Below are positions 10,896-23,619 of a stretch of DNA of 64,000 nucleotides, in pieces (position 1 is the stretch's first letter; each line of letters starts with the position of its first letter). The notes under the pieces were generated by a model. The model saw nothing but the letters and a program-made list of their open reading frames with translations, did not search any database and had not been told where the DNA came from. The DNA is from Siphonodentalium dalli (taxonomy: Eukaryota > Mollusca > Scaphopoda > Gadilida > Siphonodentaliidae), in assembly GCA_032622095.1 (NCBI GenBank), contig CP136066.1:206666978-206730977 (forward strand), written 5' to 3'. Both the position numbers and the translations under genes were made by a program.

Positions 10896-12054
10896 TAAAC
10901 TTGAAAGGCAGACTCTTTCATAATCATTAAATATGTAAGCAACTTAAAGAAATGCAGATGGATTTAAATTTATTAGTGAGAAATGTTGAGATAATAAGTT
11001 CAACCATACGACTATGTTTGTTGAACTTATTATCTGAACATTTCCTAACGGGAATATTCCTCAATGATTATTTAGTATAGAAACTTGGGTTAACATATTG
11101 CAGCTATCACTCAGTTGCCTGTTTATAGTGGATGTCTACAGTTACTGAAATATAGAATCATATTCTGTTAAATGGGATGTTAAGAATCTGTCCTAAACAT
11201 GATAAGGGTTGAATAGATTCAGCCATTGATATTCAATGTTGGGCTATTTTTTATACTGGTTAGATATATCTTCCCTCTTTTCTGGGTTCTTGTTAGAACA
11301 AGTCAACGTCAGTATAATTAAAATGACTAAACAATTGCCTATCAGATGGTGAACTGCTAGTCTTTACCGACAGGGGATCGGTTAGAGTATGACCACAAGA
11401 GACACAGATGAAAAGATCAGAGATGCACGAATTCGATTAAGTAACAGCTAATTATTGAATTTGGTCTTCGTTGAGAGTTATTTAGGCCTATTGTTTCTTC
11501 TGCGGCAACGTCAAGTAATTTGGCACTTGTTGGTTACATTCATGAATGATATTTTAATACTTATCAGGTTTATTATATTTCACAATAAACAAATAGATAT
11601 AAAACTCTTTACTATTAGTCAAACTACCTATTCACAAATATATCTAGGTTTTAAAATTAGCTCGAACATACTTAAAATTAAGGTGAAGATAAATGAAATA
11701 TGAATGTGGATAAAACAAATTCTATGACTATGGTTACGTGGACCTAACTTAACTCACCACAATTTTTTCTAGCTGAATATATTAATTAGGAAATTTTAAC
11801 GTGATACCATTATTTATTACTTGAAAGAAAGCGAGCTCAGCTGATTGTATATAACTTTAGACAATAGATGTTAAATTGACTCTATTAACATTATAGTTTC
11901 AAGAGGAAGAACTAGGTATTGGAACTCCATAGCGATCTTACCAAAATACATTGAGCAGCCATTTAAAGATGTAAGCAACTTAGCGTGAGAGCAATCAATA
12001 CCATGTTATGTGATGAACTGGTTATAATATCAGGTACCTACCTACAGTAATGCC
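10896..12054. other. Intronic stretch, KLC intron 13
   Basis: One further 68-bp-type unit near 11020-11095; the remaining kilobase shows no gene or repeat I can name. Confidence 0.5.
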
Positions 12055-12254
12055 CTAAATAATCGACTCCTTAACCACAGCAGAATTATGGGTAACTTTT
12101 CAGGATTTAGTCGGAAATATGGCTTGCCATTCATCGGAAATCTCTCACTGAGAGCTTTCCAATGAATGGCAACAAGCCATATTTCCGATTAAATCCTGAA
12201 AAATTACCCATAATACTGCTGTGATTAAGGAGTCGATTATTTAGGGCATTACTG
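12055..12254. mobile_element. Palindromic CAGTAATGC MITE, copy 4
   Basis: TA-flanked. The left arm lacks about 10 bp near the centre (GGCTTGCCATTC instead of GGCTTGTTGCCATTC), making the arms slightly unequal. In KLC intron 13. Confidence 0.8.
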
Positions 12255-12366
12255 TACCTAAATGTGACTATAAAGCTATATATGTGTACCAATAGTACAT
12301 GAAGCAATTCTCTTATTTTATCTGATTATCCAGACCCCTCAGTAATTCTTCAGATATATATTTGCT

Positions 12367-12620
12367 AACCCTTACATGATGGGAGCTTTGCTAGTGCAGC
12401 ATTAAAGATCCTGTTCCAGTGCATTCTCTTATATATGCGAGTCTTCCATAGGGAGCCTTGCATATATAAGAGAACACACTGCCTTACAAGGTCAAGGTAA
12501 ATATTGTTAGGCCAAAGTATTCTCTTATATATGCCAGGCTCCATATGAGACACTCGCATATGTAAGAGAATGCATTGGCACAGGGTTTCCGCAAAATTTC
12601 AGGAAGCTCCCGTCATGGAA
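12367..12620 (+). mobile_element. piggyBac-type MITE, CATGA subfamily, decayed ends
   Basis: Starts CTAACCCTTACATGATGGGA and ends near TCCCGTCATGGAA. Outer TTAA sites are lost. Two internal hairpins remain. Confidence 0.6.
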
Positions 12621-12667
12621 AACAACATATGCTAAGAAAGGTCCTTATACTGTGAATGGCTTTTGTT

Positions 12668-12854
12668 TACCCTTTCAGTGCCAAGTCTGATTTTTTAATC
12701 AACCCATATTTCCTTGATCATTTTTTGATTATAATAATAATAATAATAATAAGAGCTCTTTCCATTAATGTATCACATTATTATAATCAATAAATTTGAA
12801 AAATGATCAAGGAAATATGGGTTGATACAAAAATCGGACTTGGCACTGAAAGGG
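12668..12854. mobile_element. piggyBac-type hairpin MITE, CAGTGCCAAG subfamily
   Basis: A long inverted repeat: CCCTTTCAGTGCCAAGTC on the left and GACTTGGCACTGAAAGGG on the right, with AATGATCAAGGAAATATGGG arms. Right TTAA at 12855-12858, left decayed. A (TAA)n run, 12731-12752, lies inside. Confidence 0.65.
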
Positions 12855-13543
12855 TTAATCGGCATCAATATTTGTTGCTCATTGTGAAAAGGAATTTTCA
12901 ATGGAAAATAAATTTGTGAGTTAATGATATTTGTCTGCCAGGGTATGCCCGAAAAAAAGCATGCGACTATTGTACTAAATACTTTAGTGCCAATATGACG
13001 ATTTTATCAGTACATTAATAACTTCAGAATTCAATATCAGTGTTTGATATAACATGCGAGTGGCAAAATTATTAGCCATTAATAAGAATACAATTACACA
13101 ATTCATTCAACTTTGTTGACACAAATTAACAAACAGATCAGAAGATGTGATATATAAATAATACAATCGACTGACAAAAAAGCTAACAAGTTTCTTACTT
13201 CAAAGGCAGAATAATGAATTTCATAGTCTGCAGTTATGTATAAATATTAACCATCCAACAACTAATTACAAACTAACATAACAAACAAACAAGTTTTTCT
13301 TTGCTTTAACTAAACTAAAATGCTATGGACAGACGAAGAATCCTCCAATTCTGAAGATTAGACAGATCATGCTCTAGTAATTTTGGAGTGCGAACTGATA
13401 AAACACCTCTCTTCATTGATAACTTCATGTCAGAATTCAAGATCTACAAACATTAACCTATAGAGCTAGACACATCATCTACATGCGATTGAAGAAAAAG
13501 GACCTAAGTTAATTTTGAAGTTGAGTAATAGCAATGACCATGC
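12855..13543. other. Intronic stretch, KLC intron 13
   Basis: AT-rich; nothing recognised. Confidence 0.5.
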
Positions 13544-13547
13544 TTAA

Positions 13548-14019
13548 ACCTTTGAGTGCCAGGTCCGATTTTTGTATCAACCCATATACCCTGTGCCAAT
13601 GCATTCTCTTATATATGCGAGTCGACCATAGGTCGCCTCGCATATATAAGAGAATGCATTGGCTTAACAATTTTTCATCATTTTTTACAATTTTTTACAA
13701 TTTTAATAATTTTTTCTTATATTCTTTAAACAGACTTATTTTTGTAGGTTTAGTGACAGGGAATCTTATGTTTTTCATGGGCATCAAAATTATTACTATG
13801 AATACTTGGTGATAATTTTGAGCTATAACATGCCCCTAAGGTTTTATCCAGTTAGTTTTTAAATTAGCTATAGCATGCTTAAGCATACCCAAAAAAATTC
13901 AACCCCAAAAAAAAAAAAAATTCTTAAAAAATAAAATACATTTATTTTTTATTTTTTTAGGTCCGATTTTACACACCGTAAATTAGGGCCGATGAGATCG
14001 GCCCCTGGCACTCAAAGGG
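13548..14019 (+). mobile_element. piggyBac-type MITE, GAGTGCCAGG subfamily
   Basis: TTAA at both sides, ends ACCTTTGAGTGCCAGGTC / CCTGGCACTCAAAGGG. One GCCAATGCATTCTC hairpin near the left end, and a GGGCCGATGAGATCGGCCC hairpin near the right. The right end is about 170 bp past the KLC exon 13 donor. Confidence 0.75.
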
Positions 14020-14183
14020 TTAATAAACAAAAATCAGATACTTTATAGAAAATTTAATTTTCCTCAGAAATCAGTTTAGTACATTACAGTGTATGTTTAA
14101 GCTTTAGAAGGCATAGCATGCAGTATACCTATGGCGGCTAGCAGTCATCAGCGCATTACATTAGCAGAAGCGATGGTTTTCTA

Positions 14184-15145
<962 letters not shown>

Positions 15146-15213
15146 CTGTCTACTTTGGCTGCTTTATGCCAGCTTCCGTACTCTGGTCCGTTCGGGTCAT
15201 CTTTGTGCTTGCC
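15146..15213 (-). CDS. KLC: KLC exon 12, TPR5-TPR6 loop (GSWHKAAKVD)
   Basis: A 68-bp exon, phase 0 to 2 (acceptor TTTTACAG, donor GACAG|GTATCA). It encodes GKHKDDPNGPEYGSWHKAAK, then VD, and the first two bases of Ser. It aligns with fly YGEYGGWHKAAKVD and human FGEYGGWYKACKVD. A piggyBac-type MITE begins 28 bp upstream of the acceptor (15241). Confidence 0.95.
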
Positions 15214-15240
15214 CTGTAAAACAACAAGATGCTTAGTTAA

Positions 15241-15632
15241 CCCTTTACCCAACAAACCGGCCAAAACCGGCCAAATAAAGCTTCAACAGCCTAAAATATC
15301 TTCGGTCTGTCTCAATAAAACCATACAAATATGGATATCATTGGAACCGGCTCATTGACCACATTGTGATGGTTATAGTTATGCCCTGTGCCAATGCATT
15401 CTCTTATATATGCGAGTCGACCATAGGTCACCTCGCATATATAAGAGAAAGCATTGGCCTAAAAAAAATCTTTTTTTAACACTTTTTACCATTTTTTCTT
15501 ACAATCTTTAACAATTTTATAATTTTTAATGTGTTAAGCCAATGCATTCTCTTATATATGCGAGGCGACCTATGGTCGACTCGCATATATAAGAGAATGC
15601 ATTGGCACAGGGCCCTTCTGTTGGGTAAAGGG
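15241..15632 (-). mobile_element. piggyBac-type MITE, TTTACCCAAC subfamily, inverted
   Basis: TTAA at 15237-15240 and 15633-15636, full length, inverted relative to 4105-4486. It starts 28 bp from the KLC exon 12 acceptor. Confidence 0.75.
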
Positions 15633-15674
15633 TTAACATGAGAGAAGCCTTCATAAAGCAAAATACACAAGTCT

Positions 15675-16036
15675 AAATTTAGTGTGTGTGACATTTACAA
15701 AATGAGGGCCCCAGAGGGTGAATTTAGTGACGTTATCCCGCCCACATTGTTTTTAGTTACTTTTCGCCTTCTCCTTCTATTCCGTTTCTATATCCCATAA
15801 TTTGCAGAGATAAAACGCATAATCGAGTGAGGTGACTAATGGGTGAAAATCACCAACTTCAACTGGGGAACCTCAATCTGATCCTAGGTCTCCCAAAGCA
15901 GTTGATGCCTAAGGAGAATGAGGGATCCCCAGAGGATGAATTTGGTGATGCTAGCCCACTGTGCGGGACAGTATCAGTGAATTCACTCTCTGGGGACGTC
16001 ATTCCACAAATGTCAGACACACTAAATGCAGGCTTG
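15675..16036. mobile_element. Hairpin MITE, degraded left end
   Basis: Right end CAGACACACTAAATGCAGGCTTG is clear; the left is reduced to GTGTGTGACATTTACAAAAT. Same interior module as at 9987-10423. Confidence 0.5.
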
Positions 16037-16410
16037 AAAATACATTGTATACAAACATGCAGATAAACTGAAGAAATATTAGCAATTTTAGTTTATTATA
16101 GCATTAGTAGACTTTTTTATTAAGAAAAACTCCATGCTATCATTCCTTGAGATGCCTCGCTTAATTCAAGAACTTAGGTCTAAAATATAAACCTGGTCAG
16201 TATGAACGGTGGCAATCTGAATTTAATTTCTTAGTTGAATGTATAAAGATTTGAGTAATTAGTATTAATGAATTTAGATAACTTACGTGAGTAAATACTT
16301 TGCAACACCAAATGTTTATACTACAATCGGCTTTGAAAGCCATATTTTGGCATGCTATGTGTTCACAATGATAAATCATATTTGATGATTTAATTCTAAT
16401 GTTTGAATAC

Positions 16411-16460
16411 CTTGTTTTCTTCTCTCTCTTCGGCCTGCATCCAGATCGGCTTATTTTCAT
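16411..16460 (-). CDS. KLC: KLC exon 11, TPR5-TPR6 loop (ENKPIWM)
   Basis: A 50-bp exon completing the split Asp and encoding ENKPIWMQAEEREENK, ending in phase 0 (acceptor CCCTTGCAG, donor AAG|GTATTC). The NKPIWM...AEEREE signature is conserved from fly to human in the long loop between TPR5 and TPR6. Acceptor and donor are both clear. Confidence 0.95.
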
Positions 16461-16679
16461 CTGCAAGGGATGCATAGATTTTCAGATAAAAAGTTAAAAA
16501 AGACAACCATTTTCCCAATAGTTTATAAAATTAATATTTTTCGAGATTTTTCAGAGTAATCGGCTCAATATTGTTCATTAACCATTTTATTTTCACTGAT
16601 GTCACGTAAATTAAAAAGATACCAACAGAAGCTTCAGTGCTTCATATGTTACATTAAACAGACATCGCTTGCAAACCCC

Positions 16680-17070
16680 ACAATTATTTATACATAATTT
16701 GTTAAGAGGTATCTCAAAACATACAGACGCAGAAGATTATCGAGCAAATTTGTAGATATGGGGCTGAAAATACGTGTTTTGTTTCTTATAATTTTCGATA
16801 AATTTGATAGCGTTTCGTTTAATTACCAGTTCAGTTCATGCCTTTTAATGACGTTCCGTTTCTGATAAATACAACTGGCTGTTTTTTTATTGGGACCCAA
16901 ACATTGTGTTGAAAGTTATATTTTTTATGACTTCAATGCGACTTTCTGGGCCATAAAAAGCTCAAAGAAAGTTAGTTCAGGTATTTATCAACCTGTATCG
17001 ATACCAGGAAAATTCTAAAGCATATATTATTAGGTATATTTTGAAGCGCACTGCTTACATTACATTAAAT
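16680..17070 (+). repeat. Dispersed repeat (GCTGAAAATACGTGTT family), copy 1
   Basis: AAGAGGTATCTCAAAACATA, CTGAAAATACGTGTTTTGTT, GGGACCCAAACATTGTGTT and TTTATCAACCTGTATCGATA are shared with 29380-29640 and 37090-38055. Unclassified. Confidence 0.45.
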
Positions 17071-17224
17071 CAAATATACCAGCTCTCACAGTAGCTAATA
17101 TTATAGCCCTACTAGTACATCAGTGTTAGAAATACACAAACTAGATAGCTTAGCAAGAACTGTGTTATTATTGTCAGTGATAAGGAAAAATAAAACAGAA
17201 GACATCATTATAATACTCACTCTT

Positions 17225-17430
17225 ACATGAAACACAAATTGATGGACAGAACCCAAAATCGAACTTCACCTGTATTTTGGACTAGTAAACTCACATATCA
17301 AATTTCATTCCATTCAGTTCAGACTTACTCAAGTTATTACCCGGAAATGAAAATTGAGTGCAAATTCAAACAAAAAGGACCATAACTTTTGAGTAAATTG
17401 GCTCTTGACTTAAACGCTTACATCATTGGC
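17225..17430. repeat. Dispersed 'ACCATAACTC' repeat, fragment
   Basis: ATGGACAGAACCCAAAATCG, CAAATTTCATTCCATTCAGT and AAAAAGGACCATAACTTTTG mark a fragment of the same repeat in KLC intron 10. Confidence 0.45.
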
Positions 17431-17896
17431 AACTACTTGAACAAATCTTATCAATTAAGATACATTAAGTTTATTTACTAGTAAGCGCCAAACAGGTTAG
17501 AACAATTAAAACTGAAAAAATGGGTTATTCATAAGCAGATAGAGAAGAAACATAGTACAATCAGTAACTAGTATCAGAGAAATATACAACTTTAAAAATA
17601 AATATTTAATAATGAATTTTATGAATAATTTTCAGTTCTGAATTTCACGAAAACTGTAAACTCAATTTAGCTTCTTTTATCAAAATTAATATTATAATTA
17701 TCTCTCTATTCATATCGGTATTTGCCGGCAAACTAGTGTTACAATTGGAAAGGAATATCTATTTCAGTTTATTAGCTGATCAAGAACTTTATAAATTTTG
17801 TTTGATAATTTTCTCAATCAATGAAAACAGCAAAGATTTATGAAGATATTTAACTGAAAATAGTTTTGACAAATCTAATTAAAATAGATTAGAAAA

Positions 17897-18150
17897 CAAG
17901 CCTTGAAATAGGGTGTCTGTCATTTGCAGAATGAGGTCCCCAGAGGGTGAATTTAGTGATGCTACCCCACATAGCGGGCTAGCATCACCAAATTCACCCT
18001 CTGGGGACCTCATTCTGCTTACAACTCAGCAGAATGAGGTTCCCAGAGGGTGAATTTGGTGATGCTAGCCCGCTATGTGGGGTAGCATCACTAATTTCAC
18101 CCTTTGGGGACCTCATTCTGCAAATGACAGACACCCTATTTCAAGGCTTG
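17897..18150. mobile_element. Hairpin MITE, CAAGCCTTGAAATAG family, beside KLC exon 10
   Basis: Full length with both ends intact and two hairpins. It ends 34 bp from the KLC exon 10 donor, which remains GTGAGT. Confidence 0.7.
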
Positions 18151-18164
18151 TTAGAAAATAACTA

Positions 18165-18284
<120 letters not shown>

Positions 18285-18569
18285 CTACAAAAACATTAAA
18301 ATAGACACAAATCTCTACGACAAAAACACAACATTACAACGTATCATTTTACACTTTATATTTTAATTATGAATTAACTTTACTTCTTCCGACACTTGAA
18401 TAATTTAAGAGAAATCAATGGGAGATCGGGAGAAATAATTTACAATACAGCACTAGGAATTACACGATAAGGTGGAATTTCATTGTGAAGATAACTGCTA
18501 AATATACTGAGCTATCAGGCACCTCTCTCGCCACGTAATGAGGGCTTCTTAAAAATATTTGTAAATTAA

Positions 18570-19044
18570 CTGAAATTTAGTGCCAGGTCCGATTTTTGTA
18601 TCAACCCATATACCCTGTGCCAATGCATTCTCTTATATATGCGAGTCGACCATAGGTCACCTCGCATATATAAGAGAATGCATTGGCCTAACAATTTTTC
18701 ATCATTTGTTATCAGGCACCTCTCTCGCCACGTAATGAGGGCTTCTTAAAAATATTTGTAAATTAACTGAAATTGAGTGCCAGGTCCGATTTTTGTATCA
18801 ACCCATATACCCTGTGCCAATGCATTCTCTTATATATGCGAGTCGACCATAGGTCGCCTCGCATATATAAGAGAATGCATTGGCCTAACAATTTTTCATC
18901 ATTTGTTATTATTTTTTACAATTTTTTACAATTTTAATAATTTTTTAAAAATCTAAAAAAAAACAAAATGTTTTTTATTTTTTTAGGGCCGATTTTACAG
19001 ACTGTAAATTAGGGCCGATGAGATCGGCCCCTGGCACTGAAAGG
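18570..19044 (+). mobile_element. piggyBac-type MITE, GAGTGCCAGG subfamily, with tandem duplication
   Basis: Right end ...CCTGGCACTGAAAGGG, then TTAA (19045-19048). The left end plus 65 bp of flank is tandemly duplicated with a 197-bp period (18514 and 18711). The left terminus TTAACTGAAAT has diverged. Confidence 0.7.
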
Positions 19045-19201
19045 GTTAAACTCCCAACAATATACAGTTAGATGTTTATATAGATTTTTTTTGGTAGATA
19101 CGATGGTAAAATTGAATCAAATCTTGGATCTGCATAGTTGACAAAGTTGGAAGTTACAGATCAAACCAATTGAAAAGCACATATATTTTCATAAATATTA
19201 A

Positions 19202-19436
19202 CCCTTTACCCAACAAAACGGCCAAAACCGGCCAAATAAAGCTTCAACAGCCTAAAATATCTTCGGTCTGTCTCAATAGAACCATACAAATATGGATATC
19301 ATTGGAACCGGTACATTGTGATGGTTACAGTTATGCCCTGTGCCAATGCATTCTCTTATATATATGCGAGTCGACCAGGTCGACTCGCATATATAAGAGA
19401 ATGCATTGGCACAGGGCCCTTCTGTTGGGTAAAGGG
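19202..19436 (-). mobile_element. piggyBac-type MITE, TTTACCCAAC subfamily, one hairpin lost
   Basis: TTAA at both sides. The two hairpins are collapsed into one (GCGAGTCGACCAGGTCGACTCGC), as expected from deletion between the repeated arms. Confidence 0.75.
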
Positions 19437-19567
19437 TTAAAGTCTTATTGAAAAATAGTGTATAAAAGTGACTTTTATTCTAGATTTCAGTAACATAACA
19501 AGGTCAATGAAAATAATTTGAAAAGAAATTGTCTCTTGAAATACATAGCCATTTAAAGTTTCACGTG

Positions 19568-20312
19568 GCATGATGGTCTATCTCTTCCCAGTGAGTGTTA
19601 TATAGATTCCGGAGGATAAACTAATCGATATTAATTGAGGACAGCTGTCCGGAAAAGTTCATATTAATTATTATTATCCATCCCTTTACTAACACTATTT
19701 CTGATTGGGCAAAAGCCTTCACATGATAACCCGGGAAAAAAGTCATACTGGAATCCGAAATTGTCGAGAATATACTACCTGACATCACAGGAGTCCCGAA
19801 CGTAATATTGGACTCGGGGTGACGTCACATGTACATCCTATAATTATACAATTATTTTAATACCCAAAATTTTGATAAACATAGTCTCCTCCAATGTCGT
19901 TTCACTACAACCTGGACTCGTACAAGAAAAACACATGCTGTACACAACATTGTATAATAACTTTATAATATATTTTTTATTTAGAATTTCTCATCACATC
20001 TGCGGGACAGTTTTAGGGGCTATTTTTATATATAAAAAAAAACAAAAAATTAAAAAAAAAAAAACATTCAAATCATATCAAAATCGTTCCAAGAAGGACA
20101 TATCTATCTTGTAAGCAGCCTCAATAACAGAAAATTGCATTTAACTTATAGTTTCCACCATGATCTTACGATCGAAATAAACCACTTTATTATGCCTTAA
20201 AAGACAAATAATATACCTCAACATTCAGTTTTATCAGGAATTTATTCTTGAATTTGGGATTTATAAAAATTAAATTGTTGTAATTGTGGCCCAGAAGAAA
20301 TAGACCATCCTT
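19568..20312. mobile_element. Inverted-repeat element, long variant
   Basis: Left GCATGATGGTCTATCTCTTC, right AGAAGAAATAGACCATCC, where the adjoining TTAA is used by the piggyBac-type MITE at 20315. Interior AAACCACTTTATTATGCCTT is shared with 57427-58030. Confidence 0.45.
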
Positions 20313-20314
20313 AA

Positions 20315-20823
20315 CCCTTTGGTGAGTAGAACGACATATATGTCATCTATCAGTTGAGGAGTAGAACGACAAATATGTCGTCTATCGGTTGAGGAGTAGA
20401 ACGACAAATATGTCGTCTATCGGTTGAGGAGTAGAACGACAAATATGTCGTCTATCGGTTGAGGAGTAGAACGACAAATATGTCGTCTATCGGTTGAGGA
20501 GTAGAACGACAAATATGTCGTCTATCGGTTGAGGAGTAGAACGACATATATGTCGTTTCAGGAAGTGTTATTTTATGTAGACATAACTTCAATAAATCAT
20601 CTGATTTATAAATGATTTGTATAGGAGTTATTTTGATTAATATAATGTCCCAAATGTATAAGTTCAATCGATTATGATAACACACGTTAAAAAAAATGCA
20701 CATAAATTAAAACAAATTATTGGACCCTTTTGACCCGAACTTTTTAATAATGATTGCTATGACGTTGACGTTAAATCTACTCATGACGTCATGTATATGA
20801 CGTTGCAGATACTCTCCAAAGGG
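20315..20823 (+). mobile_element. piggyBac-type MITE with internal 35-bp tandem array
   Basis: TTAA at 20311-20314 and 20824-20827, ends CCCTTTGGTGAGTAG / ATACTCTCCAAAGGG. Seven units of a 35-bp repeat (20322-20562), each with an ACGACAAATATGTCGT-type inverted repeat; five central units are nearly identical. Confidence 0.7.
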
Positions 20824-21300
20824 TTAAGCATCAACAATAAATATCATCTCTAGGAGATTGGCAATAAGAGGTAACTGTACATGATATCTATTCTTGGATT
20901 TTACGTGGTCCAAGAGTTTTTCACAATAATGATGATCAGAAAGTTCTTGCAAAATAAGCATTAAATTTACTGAAATATAAAACGATTCTAAAACATCACC
21001 TATGATTTCAACTTTCCACAGGAGTAGTTAAAATTGTTCAGTTGATATATGTGTGGAGAGCTTTATAGTGACTGATTGTAGTTACTCCAGATTATTAATG
21101 ATCAATTAAGCTCATAATTTATCACACTACGGTATATGAGAATGGTTTTACACGACTTGTTACACTAGGTTTGTCATTAAATGTGACAATTCCCACTAGA
21201 TGCCTCCTGCATGTACAATTTGGGCATATGAAATGGTTGCCACCTATTGAGGTCACTGGTAATCAACATAGAATTCAATTTCATCTATTAACTTGATTAA

Positions 21301-21483
21301 TCCTTTCAGTACCAAGTCGGATTTTTGTATCAACCCATATTTCCTTGATCATTTTTCAAACATTGATGGAAAGAGCTCTAAGAGCTCTTTCCATCAATGT
21401 ATCACATTATTATAATCAATATATTTGAAAAATGATCAAGGAAATATGGGTTGATACAAAAATCCGACTTGGTACTGAAAGGG
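21301..21483. mobile_element. piggyBac-type hairpin MITE, CAGTGCCAAG subfamily
   Basis: TTAA at 21297-21300 and 21484-21487. Arms as in 12668-12854, but the centre is GAAAGAGCTCTAAGAGCTCTTTC. Confidence 0.7.
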
Positions 21484-21712
21484 TTAAACTACTGTTGGAA
21501 CACCAGAATTCTCAGATCGCTCTTTGTGTCTTTTAGAATTTTTCTCCAAAAAACAAACACACTAACTACTGAACACATGTGGTTGAGCATTGATTTTTCA
21601 GATTTATAAATACAAACTAATCATGGGTGCTTGGGAAACACGTCAGAGATTGATATGTCGAGGTATATCAGATTTGGCAAAACTTAATTTGGGCACTAGA
21701 AATATAATTTAA

Positions 21713-21983
21713 CCCCTTCATGAGGTTCATGACAGGAGCTGCGCTGGTGCAGCATTAAATATCCTATGCAAGTGTATTCTCTTATATATGCGAGTCTCCC
21801 ATAGGGAGATCGCATATATAAGAGAATGCACTGGCTTACAACTTACAAGGTCAAGGTAAATATTGTTAAGCCAATGTATTATTTTATATATGTGAGGCTC
21901 CCTATGGGAGACTCGCATATATAAGAGAATGCATTGCCACAGGGTTTTCGAAAAAATTTCAGGAAGCTCCGGTCATTCAAGGG
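21713..21983 (+). mobile_element. piggyBac-type MITE, CATGA subfamily
   Basis: TTAA at 21709-21712 and 21984-21987. Two hairpins with GAGTCTCCCATAGGGAG-type loops. In KLC intron 9. Confidence 0.65.
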
Positions 21984-22178
21984 TTAAATGATGACCCTAA
22001 ATTATCACCTTCGACACTAAAAACTTTAAGTTCATGTTCCCTGTATGCTTGTTGCGTTAAAACTAATTTACATAGTTCAACATGAAAAATGACATTTACA
22101 TATTTTGACGTAAAACTAGAATGACAATATGCTATGAACAATAACATTGCATACTTATGAATTGATGATGTGTTTCTA

Positions 22179-22340
<162 letters not shown>

Positions 22341-22659
22341 TCATGCAAAACCAAAAGATGGAACAAATAATATCCCAACAAAATATTCAAGTATGCAAGT
22401 TTAAAGATGTATCAAGTGTTCCAGACTTCCAGTTACAACAACAACTTATTTTTATATCAAATCTAATTTAAAGGGAAATATATTAAAGGGATATATTGTC
22501 TTCGTAGTGGGTAAATGTGAGAAATCATTAAATATTTTCACTATAAATCATTCTCCAAAATGACATTTTGCAAGTTGAAACCACTGTTATGTAAACACTA
22601 CTGTTACAGAATATTGTTTTACAAACATTGCTGGTTGTTCTAGTTATTCAAATATTTAA

Positions 22660-22953
22660 CCCTTTGAGTGCCAGGTCCGATTTTTGTATCAACCCATATA
22701 CCCTGTGCCAATGCATTCTCTTATATATGCGAGTCGACCATAGGTCGCCTCGCATATATAAGAGAATGCATTGGCACAGGGTATATGGCATAACAATTTA
22801 TCATCATTTGTAATTATTTTTTACAATTTTTTACAATTTTAATAATTTTTTTAAAATCTATAACAAAAAAGAGATTTAAAAAAAAAAAATTTAGGGCCGA
22901 TTTTACAGACCGTAAATTAGGGCCGATGAGATCGGCCCCTGGCACTGAAAGGG
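22660..22953 (+). mobile_element. piggyBac-type MITE, GAGTGCCAGG subfamily
   Basis: TTAA at 22656-22659 and 22954-22957. Shorter internal region. It lies between the KLC alternative exons, 380 bp before 9b in transcript sense. Confidence 0.75.
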
Positions 22954-23069
22954 TTAATAATATTTGAATATATACGTTTTTCAAAATATTTTTCAATGCT
23001 TATACTACTAGTACATGTATTTACAGTGTTTACATTTACATTTTGATTGGTCTTGGTATTTGATTGTTG

Positions 23070-23182
23070 TTGTTAGGCTGATACATTCTCTTATATATAT
23101 GTGAGACTCGCATATATATATGAGAATGCATTAGCACAGGGTTTTCGCAAAATTTCAGGAAGCTCCAGTCATGGAAGGTTTA
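23070..23182 (+). mobile_element. Fragment of CATGA-subfamily MITE
   Basis: Right half only: one ATTCTCTTATATATATG hairpin, then TTTCGCAAAATTTCAGGAAG and GTCATGGAAGG. Confidence 0.5.
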
Positions 23183-23619
23183 AGGTTAATTATAAGGCAT
23201 TGACTTGCATACAAGAAATAGGCTTGGACAATAAATATAATAAATATAGGTGCGTATAAAAATAATTTTCACCTTTGCTGATAAGGAAAGTTAATGATAG
23301 CGAGTCTTTACTATGTAGTGCACTACACCAAACTTAAAATCTACTACTTTCTACGTCAATGCAGAATTCAGAAATTTGAAAATGTGATAGTCAAGAACGC
23401 AAAAGAGCTACATGTACACATTTCCGAAGTTTTAATTATTTACTCAAATCGAGCCTAGATGTGGACTCGTTCCAAGTGCATTACCTCTAACGATGCACTA
23501 AAGTGTTACTCTCCAGCATATATCAATAACATATTAACCCTTTCATGATGGGAGCTGCGCTGATGCAGCATTAAAGATCATGTGACAGTGCATTCTCATA
23601 TTTATGCGAGTCTCGCATA

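Noticed and set aside
20322-20562. Possible CRISPR-like array of 35-bp repeats
   Set aside because: Units are contiguous without unique spacers and lie inside a TTAA-flanked MITE in animal DNA.
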